Part shown: positions 42,372 through 50,011 of the stretch, in pieces
Layout of the letters: every line of letters begins with the position of its first letter
Position numbering within the stretch: the first letter of the stretch is position 1
Assembly (NCBI GenBank): GCA_020632715.1
Contig: JACKFA010000004.1
Coordinates: forward strand, 744,001 to 808,000
Length of the DNA: 64,000 nt
From: Deltaproteobacteria bacterium
Lineage (GTDB): Bacteria > Myxococcota_A > UBA9042 > PHBI01
Direction of reading: 5' to 3'
Notes under the pieces: generated by a model
Told to the model about the DNA's origin: nothing
Database searches by the model: none
What the model saw: the letters and a program-made list of their open reading frames with translations, nothing else
Program-made: the position numbers and the translations under genes

Positions 42372-43697
42372 TCAGGCGGCCTGGCGTCGCCGGTCGCCGC
42401 CCTCCATCGCGCGCGCCCAGCGGGCCGCGCCGCGCTGCACGTCGTCGACCGTGACGTCGAGGGAGCCGAGGCGCTCGCGGGCGTCCTCGGCGAGCTCGGA
42501 GAGCTCCGTCAGGAGGCGCGCGAACTGCGCGCCGTGCGGGAGCTGCGCCGCGAGGGCCTTGCCGGTGACGTGGCTCAGCTGGATCGTGAGGAGGATGCGC
42601 CCGAGCGCGTCGAGGACGCCGCGGAAGACGTCGAGCGAGGCGCGCAGCTGCGCGAGGGACACGGCGCTCTCATGGCGCGCGTGGCCGCTCGCGGCGCCGA
42701 GGACGCGCGAGAGGTCGTCGAGCGTGCCGCCGTAGCGGGCGATCTGCTCGTCCCGGTCGAGGTCGTGGCCGCGTCGCCCGGCGGCGAAGGCGGCGATCTG
42801 CGCGTCGTAGAGGCGCGCCCGCGCCATGTTGACGGTGGCCTGCGTCGCGGCGGCCCGGAGGCGCCCGCTCTCCTGGCCGACCCGGCGCGACTCGGCGCTG
42901 ATGTGGGTGGCGACGCGCGACACCTCGTGGCTGATGGTCGCGAGGGCGCGCGCCTCGGGGTCGGCGCCCAGCCGCGCGGCGGCGACGGCCGCGTTGCTCG
43001 CCATGTGGCTCACGCTCGCGCCGAGCGAGCGCAGGAGCTCCTCGCGGGCGTCGAGCTGGGCGATGAGCTCGTCGAGGCGCTCGAGGCCGGCGGTGGCGGC
43101 CGCGGCGGCGCGGCGTCGCGGGGGCCCGTCGCCGTCCGCGGCGGCGCTCGCGAGGGCGGCGTCGCGGGCGGCGAGCTCGTCGCGGAGGGCGCGGTCGGCG
43201 AAGGCGTCGTAGGAGTCGAAGCCGAGGGAGGCGACGGCGGCGTGGAGGCGCTCGTAGGAGGCGCGCATGCCGGCGCGCCAGTCGTCGCCGTAGCTCTGCT
43301 CCTGCTCGAGGAGGTCGCGATAGAGCGAGACCACGGCGTGGAAGCGGGGCGACGTCGGCTTGAGGCGGACCGAGAGGAAGCCGCCGTCGTGGGGGGTGAC
43401 CACGGCGAAGACCCAGTAGTGGGCGCCGTCCTTGGCGCGGTTCTTCACGTAGGCGCCGACGGCGCGGCCCGCGAGGAGGCGCTCCCAGAGGAGGAAGAAG
43501 ACGCTCCGCGGCATGTGTGGGTGGCGGATGACGTTGTGCGGCGCCCCGAGGAGCTCGTCGCTCGCGTAGCCGGCGACGCGCAGGAAGACCTCGTTGCAGC
43601 TCGTGATGACGCCCTTCTTGTCGGTGGTCGAGAAGAAGAGCTCCGAGACGTCGAAGGGCGCTTCGCGGTCGCGGACGGGTTGGGGGCGGATCGCCAT
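42372..43697 (-). CDS. soluble Aer-like PAS protein with a degenerate chemoreceptor-like helical region
   Basis: 441-residue cytoplasmic protein. Residues 15-130 form a PAS domain very like that of the aerotaxis receptor Aer: FFSTTDKKGVITSCNEVFLR, VAGYASDELLGAPHNVIRHP, then VKNRAKDGAHYWVFAVVTP. Aer has RHPDMP; here it is RHPHMP, and the Aer tryptophan before the VKNR segment is Val. The rest is helical. One segment (SHMASNAAVAAARLG, then ALATISHEVSRVATHI) resembles a worn chemoreceptor hairpin tip (NAAIEAARAGE..FAVVADEVRxLA). No membrane helix or HAMP domain. Likely senses redox or oxygen through a flavin, but output is unclear. Start ATG 43697. Confidence 0.8.
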   Translation of the reverse strand: MAIRPQPVRDREAPFDVSELFFSTTDKKGVITSCNEVFLRVAGYASDELLGAPHNVIRHPHMPRSVFFLLWERLLAGRAVGAYVKNRAKDGAHYWVFAVVTPHDGGFLSVRLKPTSPRFHAVVSLYRDLLEQEQSYGDDWRAGMRASYERLHAAVASLGFDSYDAFADRALRDELAARDAALASAAADGDGPPRRRAAAAATAGLERLDELIAQLDAREELLRSLGASVSHMASNAAVAAARLGADPEARALATISHEVSRVATHISAESRRVGQESGRLRAAATQATVNMARARLYDAQIAAFAAGRRGHDLDRDEQIARYGGTLDDLSRVLGAASGHARHESAVSLAQLRASLDVFRGVLDALGRILLTIQLSHVTGKALAAQLPHGAQFARLLTELSELAEDARERLGSLDVTVDDVQRGAARWARAMEGGDRRRQAA

Positions 43698-43867
43698 GGG
43701 TTCGACACCTCGCGCGCGGTGAGCACGCGGTGGCTCGCGCGCCCAGTGATTGAGGCAACGGTCGAACCGCCGCGGACCTTGAGCCCCGCGCGCGCCCGAC
43801 GCGCGCCGCGCGGTGGCCATGGCGGCCGAGGAGCGCGGCCCCATCGAGGTCCGCGCGGGGTCGTGCG

Positions 43868-45661
43868 TCAGCGCGCGCCGAGGACCAGGCGCCGCGAGGC
43901 CGCGTCGACCTCGTAGAGCGCCGCCGCGCGGGCCCCGTCCGGGCTCGCGTAGGGCGCGCGGCACGCGGCCACGGCCCCGCGCGCGAGGAGGCGCGGCGGC
44001 CCGGAGAGGTCGATCGGCGCGAGCCAGAGCGGCGCCTGCGCCCCGTCGGCGTCGTCGCGCTCGGCGAAGTAGAGGTAGCCCGCGCTCTGGAGGAGGCCGT
44101 CGCCGGGGCCGCCCGCCGAGCGGGTGACCCAGGGCTGGGCGCAGCGGTCGGCGAAGAGCGGGGCGTCGCGGCTCGGCGCGAACGCGAGGCGGTCGGTGAG
44201 CTGGGCGAGGCGGCGCGTGGCGAGGTCGAAGGCCCAGAGCCGGGACGCGTCCACGCCGAGGGTCTCGACGACGAGGGCGGTCCAGCGCTGGCGCGGCTCG
44301 CGGGCGGAGCCGCGCGACGGGGGCGCGCCGTTCGGTCCGCCGGAGAGCGTCACGACCTGCGCGATCGCGCCCTCGACGAGCGGCGTGACGCCGCCGGGCT
44401 CGATGAGCTGCACCGCGCCGTCGGTGACCCAGAGCGCGGCCTCGTCGTCGCCGAGGACGCGGAGGCGCCCGGGGCCGCTCGCGAGGACCTCGCGCGCGCC
44501 GGTGGCCGGGTCGAGGCGCACGAGGGCGAGGGCGCCGTCGTCGCCGTGGGTCAGGAAGAGCGCGACGGCGGCGCCGCCGAGGAAGGCGACCTCCCGGCCG
44601 GACTCCGGCGCCAGCGCGAGCTCGCGCGTCGCGACCTCCGCGAGCACGTCGAAGAGCGCGCAGGAGGCGAGGTCGCCGACGTGCCGCGACGAGCAGGCGA
44701 GGAGCCAGCGGCCCGAGGCCGTGCGGCCCGCCCAGAGGTCGCCTTCGGGGAGCGTGAGGTCGTAGCGCGCGCCGTCGGGTGCCAGGACGCGGTCGACCTC
44801 GAGGGCCGAGCCGTAGCCGTCATAGGCGTGCACCCAGCCGCCGCCGACGCGCCAGCCGTCGACGCGATCGCCGAGGCGCACGGCGGGGACGTCGGCGTCG
44901 CGCGGGTCCACGACGACGAGGGTCTCGCCCTCGAAGGCGATCCAGCGGCCGTCGGCGAGCTCCTGCGCGTAGGAGAGGGTCGCCGAGGCGCGGGCCATGG
45001 GCGCGTAGGGCGCCGTGGTGGCGCGCCAGCGGTCGGTGAGCGCGTCGCAGCTCCCGGGCGCGAGCCGGGCGTCGTGCAGCCAGGCGCCCTCCGGCGAGAA
45101 GGCCGAGCCGAAGAAGACCAGCGTGCGCGCGGGCTCGTCGACGAGGGCCTCGCCGCTCGCGACGGCGACGAGCTCGAGGCGGCCGTCGAGCACGACGGCG
45201 GCGCCGTCGTCGACCTGGCAGAGGGAGCGGGTCCCGGCGACGAGGGCGAGCAGTGAGCCGTCGGGGGAGACGACGCCGCCGTGCCCGAGGAAGCGGCTGT
45301 CGCGGGCGCGGACCGGGGCGCCCGCGGCGTCGAGCCAGGCGTAGTCGCAGCCGTGCTCCTCCGCGCAGCCGCCGCCGACGACGGCGCCGCCGGCGTGCAC
45401 GGCGACGAGGTCCTGCGCGCCGAGGGTCGCCTCGACGGTGGCGAGCGGGGCCCCGCGGGCGTCGCGCCAGTCGAGGCGCGCGAGCGGCGGGTCGGGGGCG
45501 CGCGTGTCGTCGTCGGCGCCGGTGTCGCCGGGGGCGGTGTCCGCGACGGTGTCGTCGGCGGTGTCGCCGTCGTGGGCGTCGTCGCGGGCGGGGCCGTCGC
45601 CACCGCACGCGCTGGAGAGCAGCGCGCCGACCATCAGGACACCGAACCAGGCCTGGCTCAT
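43868..45661 (-). CDS. lipoprotein with Asp/Thr stalk and propeller-like repeats
   Basis: 597-residue predicted lipoprotein. Signal MSQAWFGVLMVGALLSSAC (Cys19), then a stalk of Asp/Thr repeats (DGDTADDTVADTAPGDTGAD). A beta-rich body with about six repeated sheets follows, such as GHGGVVSPDGSLLALVAGTR, VFFGSAFSPEGAWLHDARL and AACRAPYASPDGARAAALYE. The VSPDGS and ASPDGA motifs are the hallmark of TolB/WD40-like beta propellers. Several Cys pairs (GGGCAEEHGCDY, DLASCALF) suggest an oxidising location. ATG 45659-45661 follows GGAGGTCGCG. A double palindrome (45677-45711) lies directly upstream. Confidence 0.78.
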   Translation of the reverse strand: MSQAWFGVLMVGALLSSACGGDGPARDDAHDGDTADDTVADTAPGDTGADDDTRAPDPPLARLDWRDARGAPLATVEATLGAQDLVAVHAGGAVVGGGCAEEHGCDYAWLDAAGAPVRARDSRFLGHGGVVSPDGSLLALVAGTRSLCQVDDGAAVVLDGRLELVAVASGEALVDEPARTLVFFGSAFSPEGAWLHDARLAPGSCDALTDRWRATTAPYAPMARASATLSYAQELADGRWIAFEGETLVVVDPRDADVPAVRLGDRVDGWRVGGGWVHAYDGYGSALEVDRVLAPDGARYDLTLPEGDLWAGRTASGRWLLACSSRHVGDLASCALFDVLAEVATRELALAPESGREVAFLGGAAVALFLTHGDDGALALVRLDPATGAREVLASGPGRLRVLGDDEAALWVTDGAVQLIEPGGVTPLVEGAIAQVVTLSGGPNGAPPSRGSAREPRQRWTALVVETLGVDASRLWAFDLATRRLAQLTDRLAFAPSRDAPLFADRCAQPWVTRSAGGPGDGLLQSAGYLYFAERDDADGAQAPLWLAPIDLSGPPRLLARGAVAACRAPYASPDGARAAALYEVDAASRRLVLGAR

Positions 45662-45676
45662 CGCGACCTCCGGGCA

Positions 45677-45711
45677 CCTCTCGCTCGCGAGCGAGAGGCT
45701 CTGCCAGAGCC
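45677..45711. promoter_or_regulatory. two abutting perfect palindromes between cyclase and lipoprotein genes
   Basis: First palindrome: CCTCTCGCTCG (45677-45687) directly followed by its reverse complement CGAGCGAGAGG (45688-45698). The second overlaps by two bases: GGCTCTG (45697-45703), C, CAGAGCC (45705-45711). They lie 16 bp upstream of the lipoprotein ATG and 44 bp after the cyclase stop, both genes on the minus strand. They could be a terminator for the cyclase, an mRNA structure covering the lipoprotein ribosome site, or an operator. Confidence 0.5.
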
Positions 45712-45754
45712 GCCCGGGTCGACGCAAGCGGCGGCGCGTCCGCGCCGCGCGGCG

Positions 45755-47248
45755 TCACAGCGAGTAGACGGCGACCTGCTGCTCGCGCCCCTTGACGGCC
45801 TGCGCCCCGTGGGGGGTGGCGCGGGCGCGGAGCTCGGCGGGGAGCGCGTCGTGGACGTCCTGGCTCACGAGGATGTCGGTGGCGAGGGCGGTGTTCATCG
45901 CCTCGAGCCTGGCGGCGAGGTTCACGGTGTCGCCGAGGACGGCGTACTTCAGGCGCACGCGGCTCCCGAGGCTGCCGGCGACGACGGCGCCCGTGTGGAC
46001 GCCGATGCGCGCCGAGAGGCGCGGGACGCCGCGGGCCTGCCAGAGCTCGGCGGTGCCGTCGCCCTCCCAGGCGTCGTTCAGGGCGTCGAGGCGGGCGCGC
46101 ATGGCGAGGGCGCAGCGGGTGGCGCGCTCGGCGTGGTCGGGGAGGGCGTCGGGGGCGCCGAAGACGACGAGGATCCCGTCGCCCAGGAACTCGATGACGC
46201 AGCCGCCGTGGGCGTCGATGACGTCGTTCATCGCCTCGAGGTATTGGTTCATCAGCGCCAGGATCTGCGGCGGCTCGAGGTGCTCGCTGAGGCGCGTGTA
46301 GCCGCGCAGATCGGAGATCAGCACGGTGACGCGCCGCTCCTCGCCGGCGAGCCCGCCGCCGGTGCGGTTCGCGAGGAGCTTCCGGGCGACGTCCTCCGAG
46401 ACGTAGCGGCCGAACGTGGCGCGGATGAAGTCGCGCTCCTCGAGGCCGGCGGCCATGGCGTCGAAGTGGCGCCCGAGGACGCCGAGCTCGTCGTCGCGGT
46501 CGATGGCGACGCGGGCGGTGAGGTCGCCGGCGGCGATGGCCTCGGTGCCGGAGACGATGCGCGCCATGGGGCGGCGGAGGAGGCGGGCGACGCCGAGGGA
46601 GGCGAGGACGAGGAGGGCGAGGGCGCCGGCGTAGGTCGCGGCGGCGACGCCGAGGAGGCGGGCCTTCATGCGGTCGACGCGGGCGGCGTCGACGTCGACG
46701 CCGAGGAGGGCGCGGGCGGGGCCGCCGCCGCTCGGGCGGATGGGGGCGAAGCCGCTGATGGAGACGCCCCAGGCGTCGGGGACGGGGTCGTGGTCGACGG
46801 CGGGGTGGTCGAAGCCGGCGATCATGTTGTCGTAGCGGGTGGCGTCGTAGAGGTCGCCGAAGGCGGCGGGGGCGGCGCGGACGTCGGTGTCGACGAGGAA
46901 GCGGAGGCGCCTCGGGTCGGGGGTGCGGGCGAAGACGTAGATGCTGGCGAGCTCGGGCTCGCGCTCGATGATGGCGGTGAAGCGGCGGACGAGCTCGACG
47001 CGGTAGGGGTCGTCGGCGGCGTCGATGGCGGCGAGGCGGTCGGCGTCGACGAGGCCGGCGAGGGAGACGGCGGTCAGGCGGAGGCGGCTCCAGAGGTTCG
47101 CGAGCTCGGCGTCGACGGCGAGGTGGTAGACGAAGACGGCGGCCGGCGTCAGGACGAGGAGGAGCGCGAGGCCGTAGACGGCGGTGAGGCGCACGTGGAT
47201 GCGCTGCCAGAGGCGGAGACCGGCGAGGGTCGAAGTCGTGCGGCTCAC
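45755..47248 (-). CDS. membrane class III adenylate/guanylate cyclase with HAMP domain
   Basis: 497-residue cyclase. It has an N-terminal membrane helix (about 20-45), an extracytoplasmic sensor of about 150 residues (YDNMIAGFDHPAVDHDPVPD), a second helix (about 200-220) and a HAMP linker (ARIVSGTEAIAAGDLTARVA). The C-terminal class III catalytic domain carries metal-binding Asp residues in ISDLRGYTRLSE and EFLGDGILVVFG. The transition-state Asn and Arg are in LGDTVNLAARLE. The position that is Lys in canonical adenylate cyclases is Glu here (VIEFLGD), as in guanylate cyclases and some bacterial relatives, so the product is uncertain. GTG start. Likely converts an envelope signal to a cyclic nucleotide. 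Confidence 0.93.
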   Translation of the reverse strand: MSRTTSTLAGLRLWQRIHVRLTAVYGLALLLVLTPAAVFVYHLAVDAELANLWSRLRLTAVSLAGLVDADRLAAIDAADDPYRVELVRRFTAIIEREPELASIYVFARTPDPRRLRFLVDTDVRAAPAAFGDLYDATRYDNMIAGFDHPAVDHDPVPDAWGVSISGFAPIRPSGGGPARALLGVDVDAARVDRMKARLLGVAAATYAGALALLVLASLGVARLLRRPMARIVSGTEAIAAGDLTARVAIDRDDELGVLGRHFDAMAAGLEERDFIRATFGRYVSEDVARKLLANRTGGGLAGEERRVTVLISDLRGYTRLSEHLEPPQILALMNQYLEAMNDVIDAHGGCVIEFLGDGILVVFGAPDALPDHAERATRCALAMRARLDALNDAWEGDGTAELWQARGVPRLSARIGVHTGAVVAGSLGSRVRLKYAVLGDTVNLAARLEAMNTALATDILVSQDVHDALPAELRARATPHGAQAVKGREQQVAVYSL

Positions 47249-47502
47249 GCGGCGAGGGTAGTCCTTGGCGCGTCGGAGCGCGAGGGGCGCCGCGGCGCGC
47301 GGTTACTCGGGGCGGGGGTGGGGCGAGACGTCCGGGTGATTTCGCCTCACCCGGGAGGCGGCGCGGGGCGGGGCGCCTCGTCGCCGGGCGCGGGGGCGGG
47401 TGGCGCTCACGCAGTCAGGGACGCGGTCGTCGGGGATGTGGCGGCGCTGGCATGGGTCTTGAGTCGCTCGGGGCGCGACCCATCACCGAAGGAGCGTTCG
47501 AG

Positions 47503-47793
47503 ATGCGCCTCACCACGACAGTCATCGCCGGATTCAGCCTGTTTGCCCTCGCCCTCGGCGGTTGCCCCCGGGACGACGCGAAGATCGTGACGCCGCAGCC
47601 GCCGGTGGTCGTCACGACGCCGGCGGCGGCGCCGTCCGGCAGCGCGGCCGCCCCGGCGAAGCCCGACAACGGCGTCCACATCCGCGCCGGCAAGAACGGC
47701 GGCGAGGTGAACGTCGAGAACGGCCAGGCCACGATCGGCGTGCGCTTCGGGAAGGACGGCAACGTCGACCTCGAGGTCGACAAGGACGAGTAG
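47503..47793 (+). CDS. small lipoprotein, 96 aa
   Basis: 96-residue predicted lipoprotein: signal MRLTTTVIAGFSLFALALGG with Cys21 (LGGC), a Pro/Ala/Val linker, and a 40-residue domain. The domain is GVHIRAGKNGGEVNVENGQA then TIGVRFGKDGNVDLEVDKDE, which looks like a short beta meander of GxVxVxxG repeats. No family known to me. ATG 47503 follows GAAGGAGCG. It is divergent from the cyclase over a 254-bp gap, in which the only structure I see is a CGCCTC/GAGGCG dyad at 47343-47360. The downstream gene is convergent. Confidence 0.72.
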   Translation: MRLTTTVIAGFSLFALALGGCPRDDAKIVTPQPPVVVTTPAAAPSGSAAAPAKPDNGVHIRAGKNGGEVNVENGQATIGVRFGKDGNVDLEVDKDE

Positions 47794-47835
47794 CTCGGGC
47801 GGCGCGCGCTCGTCCGCGCCGACCTCGTCAGCGCC

Positions 47836-49179
47836 TCACTTCTGGAGCTCGTCCGTCGAGACGAGGTCCATCTTCGCGAGCTCTTCGGCGGTCGGGAAGC
47901 GCGCGACGAGGTAGCGCGGCGGGTAGGCGTCGGGGAGCGTCGTGATCGCGTCGCCGAGCACCTTCCGGAGCTCGACCCAGCGCGCGGCGCCGAGGACCTT
48001 CGCGTCGTCGCCGGTCCCGTCGCGGAGGAGCACGAGGTCGGCCTCCGGCAGGTAGGCCTTCTCACCGCGCGAGAGGACCGCCACGGCGCTGAAGCCGAGG
48101 TCCCCGTAGCGGGCCACGAAGCGAGGCGCGACCGGCGTCTTGTCCCCCTTCGCCGCGAGCAGCGCCGCGAGGGGCTCGCTCAGGCTGCCGTAGGCGTCGA
48201 AGCGGTCCATGAACCGCATCTGCGCGACGAGCGCGAGGGGCCCGGCCGCCGGCTCGACCTCGGTGGGGACGCCATCGGCGCCCGGCGCCATGGCGATGAG
48301 GGAGACGCCGCGCGGCGCCTCCTTGTGGACCGTCATCGCCAGGGTCGCCGCGTGCGCGACCGCCTCGGCGTCCGTCGCGATCGCCACGACGAGCACCTCG
48401 GGGGAGGGCGCGAACACGATGAGCTGCTCGGTCTTCGCGCCGACGAGCGCCGCGAGGGCCTTCGGGGTCCAGAGCGCGTAGGAGCTCGTGTAGGCGTGCC
48501 CCTCGAGGAGCCAGGCGCCGCCGCCGACGTCGGTCACCTGCGGCTTCGGCTGCGCCGCGAGGTTCTCGCGCGCGATGGCGAGGGCGCGGTCGAAGTCGAG
48601 CTTCCAGTCGGCGAGCTCCGACGCGTTCGCGTAGCGGATGCTCTCGGGCTGGTCGATCGCGACGAGCAGCACGAGGTCCTCGCCGATGGCGCGCACCGGG
48701 GGCAGGCTCGTCGGCTCCGTGGCGTGCGTCTCGATGGCCGCCCGCGCCGCGTGCAGGCGGAACGCCTCACGCCAGGCGCGCGCGCGGATGACGGGCATCA
48801 GGAGCTTCCGCGCGTCGCCGCCGTCGAGGGAGCCGGCGAACTGGTTGCCGCTGAAGATGCTCGCGAACACGCGCGCGGCGCGCTCCACGGGCGCGTCGTC
48901 GTCGCTCTGGCAGCGGTCCCGGAGCGTGTTGCCGAGCCCCATCAGCTGGCCGCGATCCCCGCTGCCGAGGGTGAAGCCCTCGGCGTCGTAGGCGATGTCG
49001 CCGGTGACGCCGGCGGCGCGGAGGACCGCCTTCATGTACGCGGCGAACGCGGCGCGGTCGTCGGCGTCGCCGTCGCACCAGGCGCGATCGAAGCTCGGCG
49101 CCGCGGCGTGGGCCGGGGCGGCGCCGGCGAGGAGCGTGGCGGCGACGACGATGGAGAGAAGGCGAGCTCTCGTTCGCAT
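47836..49179 (-). CDS. exported hypothetical protein, 447 aa
   Basis: 447-residue protein with a signal peptide (RTRARLLSIVVAATLLAGAA, then PAHAAAP; cleavage about 26). The mature chain has a helical first part with a Cys pair (AWCDGDADDR and LRDRCQSDD). An alpha/beta part follows (VRAIGEDLVLLVAIDQPESI, LIVFAPSPEVLVVAIATDAE, GVSLIAMAPGADGVP) and the C-terminus PRYLVARFPTAEELAKMDLV. The strand-helix pattern loosely recalls DUF1444-type proteins but I would not assign it. ATG 49177-49179 with an AGAGG site. The frame extends upstream to 49773 only antisense to the next gene. Function unknown. Confidence 0.68.
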   Translation of the reverse strand: MRTRARLLSIVVAATLLAGAAPAHAAAPSFDRAWCDGDADDRAAFAAYMKAVLRAAGVTGDIAYDAEGFTLGSGDRGQLMGLGNTLRDRCQSDDDAPVERAARVFASIFSGNQFAGSLDGGDARKLLMPVIRARAWREAFRLHAARAAIETHATEPTSLPPVRAIGEDLVLLVAIDQPESIRYANASELADWKLDFDRALAIARENLAAQPKPQVTDVGGGAWLLEGHAYTSSYALWTPKALAALVGAKTEQLIVFAPSPEVLVVAIATDAEAVAHAATLAMTVHKEAPRGVSLIAMAPGADGVPTEVEPAAGPLALVAQMRFMDRFDAYGSLSEPLAALLAAKGDKTPVAPRFVARYGDLGFSAVAVLSRGEKAYLPEADLVLLRDGTGDDAKVLGAARWVELRKVLGDAITTLPDAYPPRYLVARFPTAEELAKMDLVSTDELQK

Positions 49180-49335
49180 CCGGACCTCTGCGCGTGTCGA
49201 TTGTGGAGACCACACCGTATCGCACACGAGAGTGTTGAAGTGAACGGTTCTCACATTTTCCGCCACGGTCCGCGTTTCCGCCCGCTCGCGGCCGCCCGGC
49301 TCGCCGGGGAGCGCGGCGCCTGCTATGCTCGCGGC

Positions 49336-49842
49336 ATGTTCGAGTACGACGACGAGCCCCGCTACGATGTCCTCATCACGCCGGGGCGCGACGGCTTCCG
49401 CGTCGCGGACCAGGGCGTCCGCGCGCTGCTCTCCTACTTCACGATGACGCAGCTGCTCGCCCTCCGCGAGCAGGTCGACGGCGACGGCTGGACCGAGCTC
49501 TTCCTCGATCCGGATCAGTTCGCGCACCACCTCTTCCGCGACGGCCCGGCGCCACCGGGCGGGGCGCCCCTCATCGAGGCGATCCTGCGCGTCGGCGCCG
49601 CCGCGACCGGCCAGCCCTACGGCGCCCAGCTCGGCCGCGACATCCACGTCTACCTCGAGCTCGTGGGCGCGCGCTGGCCGGACGTGGCGAAGGACTTCCT
49701 CGACAAGCTCCAGCAGATCGTCTGGATGCGCCCGCAGACGAGCGTGAAGCCGCACGCGCCGCCGCCGCCCCACGCCCCCGGCCGCGCCGCCGCCGTGCGC
49801 CGCGAGGCCCGCGCCGCCGCCCAGGTCGTCGACCGCGACTGA
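49336..49842 (+). CDS. hypothetical protein, 168 aa
   Basis: 168-residue soluble acidic protein starting MFEYDDEPRYDVLITPGRDG. The core is alpha/beta (FRVADQGVRALLSYFTMTQL, LFLDPDQFAHHLFRDGPAPP, GRDIHVYLELVGARWPDVAK). The last 40 residues are Pro/Ala/Arg-rich and disordered (HAPPPPHAPGRAAAVRREAR). No family recognised; small size, charge and lack of signal suggest a cytoplasmic accessory protein. It is divergent from the exported protein at 49179 across 156 bp that includes an AT-rich patch near 49205-49260, the likely promoter area. Confidence 0.6.
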   Translation: MFEYDDEPRYDVLITPGRDGFRVADQGVRALLSYFTMTQLLALREQVDGDGWTELFLDPDQFAHHLFRDGPAPPGGAPLIEAILRVGAAATGQPYGAQLGRDIHVYLELVGARWPDVAKDFLDKLQQIVWMRPQTSVKPHAPPPPHAPGRAAAVRREARAAAQVVDRD

Positions 49843-50011
49843 CCTCTCGCGCGCGGACTCCGCCTCCCCGCGCCGCGCCGAAGCCGCCCGGCGCGAGGCT
49901 GCGCGCTCCTGGGTTCGACGACCGGTGACACCGACGCCGACGACGCCGTCACGGCGTCCGCGGCCGCGCGATATGGTCCGGATCTACGTCACCGTGCACG
50001 CCGGAGCCTCG

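Noticed and set aside
47249..47502. 254-bp divergent gap searched for an RNA gene
   Set aside because: Only one short CGCCTC/GAGGCG dyad is present; no tRNA or riboswitch pattern recognised.
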